Shown here piece by piece: positions 8,965-16,606 of a stretch of 64,000 bases of DNA; the first letter of the stretch is position 1, and each line of letters opens with the position of its first letter. The stretch spans positions 1-64,000 of the forward strand of contig NZ_AUJE01000022.1 of NCBI RefSeq assembly GCF_000424065.1, in the 5' to 3' direction. Origin of the DNA: Selenomonas ruminantium subsp. ruminantium ATCC 12561. Its GTDB lineage: Bacteria > Bacillota > Negativicutes > Selenomonadales > Selenomonadaceae. Made by a program: the position numbers and the translations under genes. The notes beneath the pieces are model-generated. The model saw nothing but the letters and a program-made list of their open reading frames with translations, ran no database searches and had not been told where the DNA came from.

Positions 8965-9906
8965 TTATTTATTCTGCAACAAACCAAGTTCCTGCAGGAT
9001 TTTCTGCCCGCCGGCGGCGAGGAGTTTCTCGGCCAGCGTTACGCCCAGTTTTTCCGCCTCACTAGCCTTGCCGCTGAGTTTATCGCGGTAGAGACGCTGG
9101 CCGTCCAAGGAAGCGATTACGGCTTCCACCTGAATTTCGTCGTTAGCGGCAGGTACGGCGTAAACACCAACCGGCACCTGACAGCCGCCCTCGACCCTGC
9201 CTAAGAAGGCACGTTCTGCCTTGGCACAATGCACCGTGGCTTCGTCATTGAGGAACGCGAGCATTTCGCGCATATCCGCATCGTCCTCGCGGGTTTCAAT
9301 GGCCAGTGCTCCCTGCCCTACGGCGGGCAGTACCATGTCGCGGGGCAAAACTTCCGTAATGCGCTCGCCAAAGCCCAGGCGTTTGAGTCCGGCCACGGCG
9401 AGGATAATGGCGTCAAAGTTTTCGCTTTCCAGTTTGGCAAGCCGCGTATTCACATTGCCCCGCAAGTCGCAGATGTTGAGGTCCGGGCGGGCATGCAAAA
9501 GCTGTGCCTTGCGGCGCAGGCTCGATGTACCTACTTTTGCGCCACAAGGCAACGCTGCAAATGTCTTAAATTTGGGGCTGACCACGGCATCACCGGGGTC
9601 AAAACGTTTCGTAATCGCAGCAAGCGTCAGGCCTTCGGGCAACTCTGTCGGCATATCCTTAAGGCTGTGCACCGCCAGGTCAATGCCGCCGGAGAGCATA
9701 TCCATTTCGAGTTCTTTGGTAAACAGGCCCTTGCCGCCAATTTTGGCCAAGGGGGCATCGAGAATCTTATCCCCCTTGGTGGTCATTAATTTGAGTTCGA
9801 CTTTAAGGCCGGGATATTCTTCTTCCAAACGGCCTTTTACGTATTCTGCCTGCCAGAGAGCAAGCTTACTGCTGCGCGTACCGATAACGATTGTGTCTTT
9901 CTTCAC
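8965..9906 (-). CDS. hemC: Porphobilinogen deaminase (hydroxymethylbilane synthase)
   Basis: Polymerises four porphobilinogens to hydroxymethylbilane on a dipyrromethane cofactor. 313 residues, full length. Motifs: IGTRSSKLALWQAEYVK, the catalytic Asp region HSLKDMPTELPEGL, GTSSLRRKAQLL, LRGNVNTRLAKL, and the cofactor cysteine in VEGGCQVPVG. It starts with GTG at 9906, inside the last 41 bases of hemA, which suggests translational coupling. Confidence 0.96.
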   Translation of the reverse strand: MKKDTIVIGTRSSKLALWQAEYVKGRLEEEYPGLKVELKLMTTKGDKILDAPLAKIGGKGLFTKELEMDMLSGGIDLAVHSLKDMPTELPEGLTLAAITKRFDPGDAVVSPKFKTFAALPCGAKVGTSSLRRKAQLLHARPDLNICDLRGNVNTRLAKLESENFDAIILAVAGLKRLGFGERITEVLPRDMVLPAVGQGALAIETREDDADMREMLAFLNDEATVHCAKAERAFLGRVEGGCQVPVGVYAVPAANDEIQVEAVIASLDGQRLYRDKLSGKASEAEKLGVTLAEKLLAAGGQKILQELGLLQNK

Positions 9907-11185
9907 TGGTTGCTGTCTCTCCTATCGTATCAAGTTTGAATAGCGCCCGCATGGCGTCGATATAGAACTGCTCGTTTTCCGTGCCAGCGGCAGAATTGAG
10001 CTTCATCATGGGCATGCGCAGAATCTTGCGCACAATCATGCGGCTCATATGTTCCACCTGCCGCCATTCCTCCTCCGTAAGCTCCGGCAGTTTGGAACTG
10101 GCCCGCTTGACCTCCCGCTGGCGAATGCGCTCACAGCGGTCAGAAAGCAGTGCCATCAACGGACGGAAAGAGAGGTACTGGAACTTTTCCTCAATAGATG
10201 CCACTTCTTCGGCCACGATTTTTTCCGCCTGTTTGGCTTCCTGACGGCGTTCCTCGATATGTTCATCCACCACTTCTTCCAAAGCGTCGATATTGTAGAG
10301 CGTTACGCCCTTGATATCGCCCACTTCGGGGTCAACATCGCGGGGAACGGCAATATCAATCAGGAATAACGGTCTGCCTTTTCGCTTGCTCATAAGCTGG
10401 CGAGTTTCCCAGGGCTTGATCACATAATGCGGCGCGCCCGTGGAGGTCACGATTACATCCACATCCACGGCCCGCTTCATGGCATCCTTAAAAGGAACTG
10501 CTTCGCCATTAAACTGCTCGGCCAAAAGCTGTGCCCGCTCAATATGGCGGTTGGCCACATAGATTTTCTTTACGCCGCGGGAGATTAAGTGCTGTGCCGT
10601 AAGTTCTGCCATCTTTCCGGCACCAAAAATCAGGGCACTGGCTTCATGCAGTTCGCCCAGTGCTTCGCGCGCCAATTCCACAGCGGCATAACTTACCGAC
10701 ACGGAATTAAACTGAATGCGGGTTTCCGTACGCACCCGCTTGCCCGTGGCAATCGCCCGATGAAAAAGGGTATTTAATACCGTGCTCGTGGTGCCGGCTT
10801 CCCGTCCCATAGCATAGGCTTCCTTGACCTGGGAAAGAATCTGTCCCTCGCCAAGCACCAACGAGTCAAGGCTCGACGCCACGCGGAACAGATGGTCAAT
10901 ACATGCTTCATCTGCATAATGATAGAGATATTCGTCAATATCCTCCTCGTTTCCCGTCAAGTCAAAGAGGAACTGTTTCAAGGTGGCTAAATCCCGCTCT
11001 GCATCATCCACCACCGCATACATTTCACTGCGGTTGCAGGTGGAGAGGACAACCGCCTCCAAAATGCCCTCATAGGTTCCCAGATTCGCAAGACCATTTT
11101 TCACCGCCGCCTTGGGAATGGAAAACCTTTCCCGCACATCAACAGGTGCTGTCTTGTGATTTAATCCCAGCATTAGTAATTCCAT
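9866..11185 (-). CDS. hemA: Glutamyl-tRNA reductase
   Basis: First committed enzyme of the C5 pathway; it reduces glutamyl-tRNA(Glu) to glutamate-1-semialdehyde. 439 residues. Motifs: GLNHKTAPVDVRERF, the catalytic cysteine in LSTCNRSEMYAV, LGEGQILSQVKEAY, the NADPH-binding IFGAGKMAELTAQHL and the C-terminal dimerisation helices. It overlaps sirC upstream by 47 bases and hemC downstream by 41 bases. Such long overlaps point to tight coupling of the cluster. A tRNA-Glu gene is present later in this window (60.7 kb). Confidence 0.97.
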   Translation of the reverse strand: MELLMLGLNHKTAPVDVRERFSIPKAAVKNGLANLGTYEGILEAVVLSTCNRSEMYAVVDDAERDLATLKQFLFDLTGNEEDIDEYLYHYADEACIDHLFRVASSLDSLVLGEGQILSQVKEAYAMGREAGTTSTVLNTLFHRAIATGKRVRTETRIQFNSVSVSYAAVELAREALGELHEASALIFGAGKMAELTAQHLISRGVKKIYVANRHIERAQLLAEQFNGEAVPFKDAMKRAVDVDVIVTSTGAPHYVIKPWETRQLMSKRKGRPLFLIDIAVPRDVDPEVGDIKGVTLYNIDALEEVVDEHIEERRQEAKQAEKIVAEEVASIEEKFQYLSFRPLMALLSDRCERIRQREVKRASSKLPELTEEEWRQVEHMSRMIVRKILRMPMMKLNSAAGTENEQFYIDAMRALFKLDTIGETATSEERHNRYRYAQQ

Positions 11186-11801
11186 TTCTTACTTCTTCCT
11201 CCGCCTGGTCTAAATGACCCACTCTCACTAAATCAATAATTCCCTGGTTAAGACTCTGCCGCCACAGCCGTTCATGTTCCCGGCTGCCGCCCGGCATGGC
11301 CTTGATTTCATCCCGTAATACCATTAACCGTTCCAAAAACTGCCCGAAACTATCCGGGTATTCACGCTCCAGCCGCTCACGCAGGAGCCGGGAAAAGGCA
11401 GGACTGCCGCCGCCAGTGGAAACCGTCAGCAAAAAATCGCCCCGCTGAACCTTAGAAGGCACAGAAAAATCCGTCTGCTCCGGATCGGTTGCCGCATTGA
11501 CCAAGGCGCCAATCTCCTTAGCCTCAGCAATAGCCGCTGCATTAGCCGCCTGACTGCTCGCTGTGACAAACACCAGTAAGGGGCGCAGCGCTTTCAGCAT
11601 CCCCTGCTGATAATCCCGCTTCAACCACTTCAGCCTGCCGCATGCGGCCATTTTTTGTAAATCATCCGTTGCCACAGGTGCAATAACGGTCACTTCAGCT
11701 CCAGCAGTCAGCAGTCCCCGTACCTTCCGGCAGGCGACCTGCCCGCCGCCTACAACTACACAGCTTCTGCCCGCCAGTTCCAAATTCAGCGGATAAAGCA
11801 C
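11139..11801 (-). CDS. sirC: Precorrin-2 dehydrogenase / sirohydrochlorin ferrochelatase (SirC/CysG-N type)
   Basis: NAD-dependent oxidation of precorrin-2 to sirohydrochlorin, possibly followed by iron insertion. About 220 residues. N-terminal Rossmann motif VVVGGGQVACRKVRGLL, then LVNAATDPEQTDFSVPSKVQRGDFLLTVSTGG, which is the CysG/Met8 signature with the catalytic Asp. Start: the GTG at 11801 follows AAGGTGA and matches the family start (LYPLNLEL); a GTG at 11816 would add five residues. It opens the operon and supplies the siroheme branch together with CobA. Confidence 0.92.
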   Translation of the reverse strand: MLYPLNLELAGRSCVVVGGGQVACRKVRGLLTAGAEVTVIAPVATDDLQKMAACGRLKWLKRDYQQGMLKALRPLLVFVTASSQAANAAAIAEAKEIGALVNAATDPEQTDFSVPSKVQRGDFLLTVSTGGGSPAFSRLLRERLEREYPDSFGQFLERLMVLRDEIKAMPGGSREHERLWRQSLNQGIIDLVRVGHLDQAEEEVRNGITNAGIKSQDSTC

Positions 11802-11891
11802 CGAATCACCTTCCACTTTTTGTGAATACCTCTCAATTACGAATCGGATTCATATTTTTCTACTATTCCTATTATACCTTATCTAATCACG

Positions 11892-11932
11892 AAAAAAAAG
11901 CAGAAATCCATAAATTTTAGACTTCTGCTTTT
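11892..11932 (-). terminator. Terminator of the NarL-type regulator gene
   Basis: AAAAGCAGAA pairs with TTCTGCTTTT around an AT-rich loop. A run of eight T follows on the minus strand. It separates the regulator from the sirC promoter region. Confidence 0.85.
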
Positions 11933-11953
11933 GGAGTTTTTCACAATAAAAAT

Positions 11954-12625
11954 TTATTCCAGAGATATGATTTTATTTTTGAGCACATAGACCAACGCCT
12001 GCGTCCTGTCCTCCACTTTCAGCTTTCTGAGGACACGGGTCATATGGTTCTTAACCGTCTTTTCGCTAAGTCCCAACGCTTTGGCGATATCCTGATTGGA
12101 AAAGCCCTTGGCTACGCATTCGAGCACATCCATCTCCCGCGAAGTCAGGCGCTCGCCACGGCTTTCATCGAGCATTTCCTTTGCCCTGCTCTCCACATCA
12201 TCCGTCACCGTGGTGCTGCCAAAGAGCCGCTCCGCCAGTTCCGGATAAACAAAGGCATCACCGCCGTTGACCACATGAATCGCCTTGATGAGCACCGCCG
12301 GCTCCACATCCTTCAAGAGATACCCTAACGCTCCGTTTTTCAGCATTTCCAGAACATAGTTATCACTATCGTGAATCGTCAGCGCAATAACCCTCGTTTC
12401 ACAATCTGCCTGCTTAAGCTGCTTTACCACTTCCAGACCGCTAAGCCCGGGCATGTTGATATCCAAAAGCAATATATCCGGCTGTAGCATGAGCGTCCGT
12501 GCCACAGCTTCCTGTCCGTCCTCGGCCTCGCCGATAACCTCGAAACCATCCTCGAAATTAAGGACTCTCTTTATCCCCTGTCGTAGAAGCGCATGGTCGT
12601 CTGCTATCAAAATTTTAATCGCCAT
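11954..12625 (-). CDS. NarL/FixJ-family response regulator
   Basis: A 223-residue DNA-binding response regulator. Receiver domain residues 1-120 with the acidic pair in IADDH, phosphoacceptor Asp in ILLLDINMPGLSG, Thr in ALTIHD and Lys in YLLKDV. LuxR-type helix-turn-helix in the last 65 residues (LTSREMDVLECVAKGFSNQDIAKALGLSEKTVKNHMTRVLRKL). The layout is like DegU/LiaR. No histidine kinase is adjacent. The next gene upstream is a secretin, with a 30-base gap, so it may be transcribed with the secretin pair; its targets are unknown. Confidence 0.93.
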   Translation of the reverse strand: MAIKILIADDHALLRQGIKRVLNFEDGFEVIGEAEDGQEAVARTLMLQPDILLLDINMPGLSGLEVVKQLKQADCETRVIALTIHDSDNYVLEMLKNGALGYLLKDVEPAVLIKAIHVVNGGDAFVYPELAERLFGSTTVTDDVESRAKEMLDESRGERLTSREMDVLECVAKGFSNQDIAKALGLSEKTVKNHMTRVLRKLKVEDRTQALVYVLKNKIISLE

Positions 12626-12655
12626 AACCGTTTCTCCTTTATCATATCTATAACC

Positions 12656-13984
12656 TCATAGCACATGCGCTTTCAGGAATATCATCACTTCCGACTCCGT
12701 ATGGCTATGCCGTACACTTTTGAAAAATGCCCCTAAAATGGGCAAATCGCCTAAAAAGGGTACCTTGCTTAAACTATGGGATTCCTCGCTGCCAATCAAA
12801 CCGCCAATCACCATGGTTTCCCCATCCTGCAGCCGCACCATTGTATCGGCACTGCGGCGCTGAAAACGATACGCCTTCAAATCCGTCACAAATTCCGGCG
12901 TGCTGACCTCCGTATGTACCTCTACGGTAATCTGACCTTCGGCGTTTACTCTAGGTATGCATCGCAAAATAATGCCCGCCTGCCGATACGTCACCGTATT
13001 GGTCGTAGAGGTTTCCGTCACCGTCTGCGTGGGCACTGGCACATCACCGCCAATATTGATGACGGCTTCATGCCCCTGAATGGTGGTAATATTCGGCCGG
13101 GCTAAAATCTTCGCCTTGCCGTCCGATACCAAGGCATTCAATTGCGCACTGAAATAAAATTCAAAGGGCTGCCCCTCAGGGCCGTGGCCAAATTGAATAA
13201 TGCCCGGAATAGAATCTGACTTGCCGCCATAGGAACGGCGCACCTCATAATCCACCCGCTCATTTTCCTTTCCTTCATGACGATAAGTTTTACGTCGTTC
13301 AGGATATTGTGGTATTTTGGACCATTCCCACTCTACACCCAAATTTTTGGCGGCGTTCTTGGACAAAGCTACCACTTTGGCTTCAATACTGACCTGCTTA
13401 GCAGGAATATCTACCTGCTGCAAAGCCTCCTGCACCCGCTGCGCTTCAGCATCAGTACCATAAAAGACTACCTTGCCTGCAGATTCATCAACCAATACCC
13501 GAGATGACCTTTCCCCAGTTTCCGCTTTTTCTGTGGATTGTTTTTGGGCAGTTATATCCACATCATTGTTATCTTTCGTCACCTGAGACTTTTTTCCTGC
13601 TTCACCCAAAGATAAAATTGCGATTTTTGCTAAATCCGCTGGACGGGCATACCTGGCCTGATAGCTGTGTACACGCCGCAAGGCATTACTCTTATCCGGT
13701 GCAGTCACCACATAGACATCACCATACTTCTCCAACAAAAAGCCCTGCGAAGCCGATAATAATTCCAGTATTTTCTGTGGCTCCTCCTGCACATTGACCG
13801 TCACCGTTCCCCCGATGCCATCGGACAATAACAGGTTGAAACCACCCAGACGGGCTACAGACATCAACACCGCACTTGTCGGTGCATTCTGCACCTGCAG
13901 CCGCACAGGCGATGCACTGACCTGCAGCTCTCCCAGGCAGGTCAAAACGACCATCATCAACAGACAAAAAACACTCTTCCCCAT
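12656..13984 (-). CDS. Secretin-family outer-membrane channel (PilQ/GspD type)
   Basis: A 442-residue protein with an N-terminal signal peptide (FCLLMMVVLTCLGELQVSAS). A secretin N domain (residues ~25-100, VTVNVQEEPQKILELL) follows, then a linker rich in charged residues, and a C-terminal secretin barrel with ILARPNITTIQGHEAVINIGGDVPVPT and ETMVIGGLIGSEE..KVPFLGDLPILGAFF. It should form the multimeric outer-membrane gate for a type IV pilus or a type II-like secretion system. It follows the small accessory gene directly. The ATPases and pilins of such a system are not in the window. It is shorter than most PilQ because it has a single N domain. Confidence 0.9.
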   Translation of the reverse strand: MGKSVFCLLMMVVLTCLGELQVSASPVRLQVQNAPTSAVLMSVARLGGFNLLLSDGIGGTVTVNVQEEPQKILELLSASQGFLLEKYGDVYVVTAPDKSNALRRVHSYQARYARPADLAKIAILSLGEAGKKSQVTKDNNDVDITAQKQSTEKAETGERSSRVLVDESAGKVVFYGTDAEAQRVQEALQQVDIPAKQVSIEAKVVALSKNAAKNLGVEWEWSKIPQYPERRKTYRHEGKENERVDYEVRRSYGGKSDSIPGIIQFGHGPEGQPFEFYFSAQLNALVSDGKAKILARPNITTIQGHEAVINIGGDVPVPTQTVTETSTTNTVTYRQAGIILRCIPRVNAEGQITVEVHTEVSTPEFVTDLKAYRFQRRSADTMVRLQDGETMVIGGLIGSEESHSLSKVPFLGDLPILGAFFKSVRHSHTESEVMIFLKAHVL

Positions 13985-13985
13985 G

Positions 13986-14558
13986 TCACTTCACCCCCGC
14001 TTCCCCATTCAGCACCAGCGGCAAAACCTGCACCTGCCCGGAACGCTCCACCGTAACCGCAGCAGCGCTTATGCCGGTCACTTGCCAATCCGAAACCATT
14101 TCGCCCAAGCCAGCAGTTACCGTATTATTGCCGACTTTCAGCAAAGCCAGCCGCTGACCACCTCCTTCCACAATACCGCATAAGCTTATCGCCGGTTCAT
14201 TACCGGCCGGCTTTTGCGAACCATTCCCCGCAGCAGGCGAAACTGCCGGCGGCGTGTCCGTTTTTACCTTTCCATTTTCTGTTGGCTGTTTAGCAGGCAA
14301 AGCCATATGCTCACTTTCCTGTTCCGTTTCATGGAGCAAAGAAAATGGATTGCGCAACTCCTTATGTTCATTGGCCTCCTGCAACCCACGAATGGCCAAA
14401 GAATCCTCCTGCACCACTTTCTCCGTTTCACCTGCCTGCAACACAAGCGGGGGCTTTTCTGCCTCATCAGCATACCAAGCCCCTACTAAACCTGCCAACA
14501 AAAGAACTAAACCACACCCAGCCAATGGCCTGTGCCATTGTTTAAGTCGAAACTCCAT
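13986..14558 (-). CDS. Small single-pass protein, possible PilP/GspC-like secretin partner
   Basis: About 190 residues: a short cytoplasmic N-terminus, one membrane helix (LAGCGLVLLLAGLVGAWYA), a Pro/Thr-rich linker, and a C-terminal ~70-residue domain (ISLCGIVEGGGQRLALLKVG..VTAGLGEMVSDWQVTGISAAAVTV). That last domain resembles the beta domain of PilP/GspC (homology region), which links the inner membrane to the secretin. It lies 1 base upstream of the secretin, which supports the role. Start: the ATG at 14558; an upstream GTG at 14579 is possible. The family assignment comes from pattern and context only. Confidence 0.6.
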   Translation of the reverse strand: MEFRLKQWHRPLAGCGLVLLLAGLVGAWYADEAEKPPLVLQAGETEKVVQEDSLAIRGLQEANEHKELRNPFSLLHETEQESEHMALPAKQPTENGKVKTDTPPAVSPAAGNGSQKPAGNEPAISLCGIVEGGGQRLALLKVGNNTVTAGLGEMVSDWQVTGISAAAVTVERSGQVQVLPLVLNGEAGVK

Positions 14559-14665
14559 AATTTCGCCTTCTTTGTCCACATATGATGGAATTTTCTTTTA
14601 TTATACATCCTACAGGTAGTATTTGTCAGCTTTGATTTTAAGAAAATTTTATAATTCGATGTAAC

Positions 14666-14753
14666 AGGCGGCGAGAGGGGGAGGCAATAACTTTCGTCTG
14701 CTTAGACAAGCTTGTCAAACGCTGCCGAAAGTCATTGCCTCCCCCTCCCGCCT
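14666..14753 (-). repeat. Hairpin element E1 of the GACAAGCYTGTC family
   Basis: Arms of about 28 bases (ending ggcaataactttcg / cgaaagtcattgcc) surround the core TTAGACAAGCTTGTCAAACGC. It is inverted relative to E2-E7: the G.U-type pairs are on the minus strand. The 14559-15153 gap contains E1-E4 and no gene. Confidence 0.85.
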
Positions 14754-14828
14754 CACTTCCAACTTAACACTTCAATGTAACCCATACAACGATGCGTGTC
14801 TTAGCAAGCAGCGGTCATGTATATACGC

Positions 14829-14921
14829 AGTAAGCCTGGTGGGACTGGTGATGTTTTCCGTAGCTTTTGACAAGCTTGTCTATGGCGAAGGAAAATATTA
14901 CCAGCCCCACCAGGCGCCTTA
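14829..14921 (+). repeat. Hairpin element E2
   Basis: 5' arm gcctggtgggactggtgatg and 3' arm tattaccagccccaccaggc pair with few mismatches around the core TTTTGACAAGCTTGTCTATGG. Two mismatches are G opposite T (GTGATG against ATATTAC), as in the other copies. Confidence 0.88.
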
Positions 14922-14952
14922 GCACTACGATGTTAATGTACAGCAAAATAAC

Positions 14953-15022
14953 GCAGTAAGCCCGTGGGGGCTGGTGATGTTTTCCGCAGCTTTTGGCAAG
15001 CCTGTCTATGACGAAACAACTG
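14953..15022 (+). repeat. Hairpin element E3, 3' arm missing
   Basis: It has the 5' arm (cccgtgggggctggtgatg) and core (TTTTGGCAAGCCTGTCTATG). After ACGAAACAACTGC the pairing arm is absent and element E4 begins at 15031. A truncated or recombined copy. Confidence 0.7.
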
Positions 15023-15030
15023 CTACGTAT

Positions 15031-15122
15031 TAAGCCCGCAGGGGTTGGCGATGTTTTTTCGTAGCGTTTGACAAGCCTGTCTAAGCGAAGAAAAAATATT
15101 GCCAACCCCTGCGGGCGTCTTA
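15031..15122 (+). repeat. Hairpin element E4
   Basis: 5' arm gcccgcaggggttggcgatg, 3' arm atattgccaacccctgcggg, core GCGTTTGACAAGCCTGTCTA. It keeps the two fixed G/T mismatches. It ends 32 bases from the sstT stop. Confidence 0.88.
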
Positions 15123-15153
15123 TTGTATGGATGTAAACAAAGCCAACAGCTGT

Positions 15154-16401
15154 TTAATTCTTAGCCACTAAATCCGCTTCCGTCAGTGTCCCCTCTTTCG
15201 CCTTCTGCGTCAGTTCCGCCGTAGCCGTAAACAACACGTCACTGGAGCTGTTGAGGGCCGTTTCGCAGGAATCCTGCAATACGCCGATGATGAAGCCCAC
15301 ACCAACGACCTGCATGGCAATATCGTTGCTGATACCGAACGAGGAGCAGGCCACCGGGATAAGCAGCAGGGAACCGCCCGCCACACCGGAAGCACCACAG
15401 GCGCCAACCGTGGCAATGATGCACAAGAGCAGTGCCGTAGGCAGGTCAACATCAATCCCCAACGTATGCGCACAAGCCAAGGACAACACCGCAATGGTGA
15501 TAGCCGCGCCACTCATGTTAATCGTAGCACCTAAAGGAATGGAGATGGAATAGGTATCTTTATTGAGTCCCAGCCGTGCACACAAATCCATATTCACGGG
15601 GATATTGGCTGCCGAACTTCTCGTGAAGAACGCATAGATGCCGCTTTCCCGCAACGTTGTGAGCACCAGCGGATAAGGATTGCGATGAATGTGCAGATAA
15701 ACAATCAGCGGATTCATGATCAGCGCCACGGAGAAGAATGCGCCCAGAAGCACCGCCAGCAGATGGAAGTAACCCAAAATGGCATCAGCACCATTGGTCC
15801 CGATAGCATCAGCCACCAACCCCATAATACCGAAGGGTGCCAGACGAATAACCCACTGCACGAGCTTAGTCACAGCCTTGGCAAAATCATTAAGCGTTTC
15901 CTTCGTGCCATCCGAAGCATGATGCAGCGCAAGGCCTGTCAACACGCCCCAAGCCAGAATGCCGATATAATTGGCACTGGCAATGGCATGAATCGGATTG
16001 TCTACCACATTGAGCACGAGGTTATGCAAAACTTCCAGAATACCGCTCGGCGGCGTGAGTTTCGCATCTGCCAGCTGCAAATGCAGCGTGGTCGGGAAGG
16101 CAAAGGAATACGCCACCGCCACCAGCGATGCAAAAAACGTAGCAAATACATAAAGCTTGACAATCGGCCGCATGGACGCGCTGGCATCCGCATTTTTCTG
16201 TGCCATAGCGTTCATAACGAGCACGAACACCAATACCGGCGCCACGCCCTTCAACGCCCGGACAAACAAATCACCAAAAATTGCCACCAAAGGCACCATC
16301 CCCGGCGCCGCCAGAGCGATTACAATGCCAATAACTAAACCTACCGCGATTAGCTTGATCAGAGCAGTTTCCATATACTTTTTGCCGACTTTCCTAAACA
16401 T
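15154..16401 (-). CDS. sstT: Sodium:serine/threonine symporter SstT
   Basis: A dicarboxylate/amino acid:cation symporter family protein of about 415 residues that imports serine and threonine with Na+. It matches SstT throughout: [49 protein letters not shown], and the transport signature [38 protein letters not shown], plus [15 protein letters not shown] and [20 protein letters not shown]. There are eight hydrophobic segments plus two hairpin loops. The ATG at 16401 lies 9 bases after AGGAGG. Single-gene unit; hairpin repeats follow it. Confidence 0.95.
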   Translation of the reverse strand: MFRKVGKKYMETALIKLIAVGLVIGIVIALAAPGMVPLVAIFGDLFVRALKGVAPVLVFVLVMNAMAQKNADASASMRPIVKLYVFATFFASLVAVAYSFAFPTTLHLQLADAKLTPPSGILEVLHNLVLNVVDNPIHAIASANYIGILAWGVLTGLALHHASDGTKETLNDFAKAVTKLVQWVIRLAPFGIMGLVADAIGTNGADAILGYFHLLAVLLGAFFSVALIMNPLIVYLHIHRNPYPLVLTTLRESGIYAFFTRSSAANIPVNMDLCARLGLNKDTYSISIPLGATINMSGAAITIAVLSLACAHTLGIDVDLPTALLLCIIATVGACGASGVAGGSLLLIPVACSSFGISNDIAMQVVGVGFIIGVLQDSCETALNSSSDVLFTATAELTQKAKEGTLTEADLVAKN

Positions 16402-16544
16402 GCTAATCATCCTCCTTCATTAAAAATCTTGTATTACGATAAGTGCGTTCACCCTTATGATACATCTGTTAGTATATACTATACTTTACACTTTTGCAAG
16501 AGTAAAATGTAAAAATGTTTGCATACAGTGAACGATTACAAAAA

Positions 16545-16589
16545 ATAAAAAATCACCGCGTACACATTTCTTTAATGTGTACGCGGTGA
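16545..16589 (-). terminator. Terminator of glyQS
   Basis: A strong hairpin, CACCGCGTACACATT paired with AATGTGTACGCGGTG. On the minus strand it is followed by ATTTTTTATTTTTTG. 18 bases past the glyS stop. Confidence 0.93.
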
Positions 16590-16606
16590 AAAGACAACTT
16601 ATAAAA

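Noticed and set aside
14815-15105. A 96-codon minus-strand frame with SYGKHHQ-like repeats
   Set aside because: It runs through hairpin elements E2-E4; its internal repeats reflect the element repeats and it has no ribosome site.
14666-15122. Hairpins E1-E4 as ordinary terminators of sstT
   Set aside because: Most lack a T-run on the sstT strand, they are too long, and there are several copies with a conserved core; they may still slow transcription.
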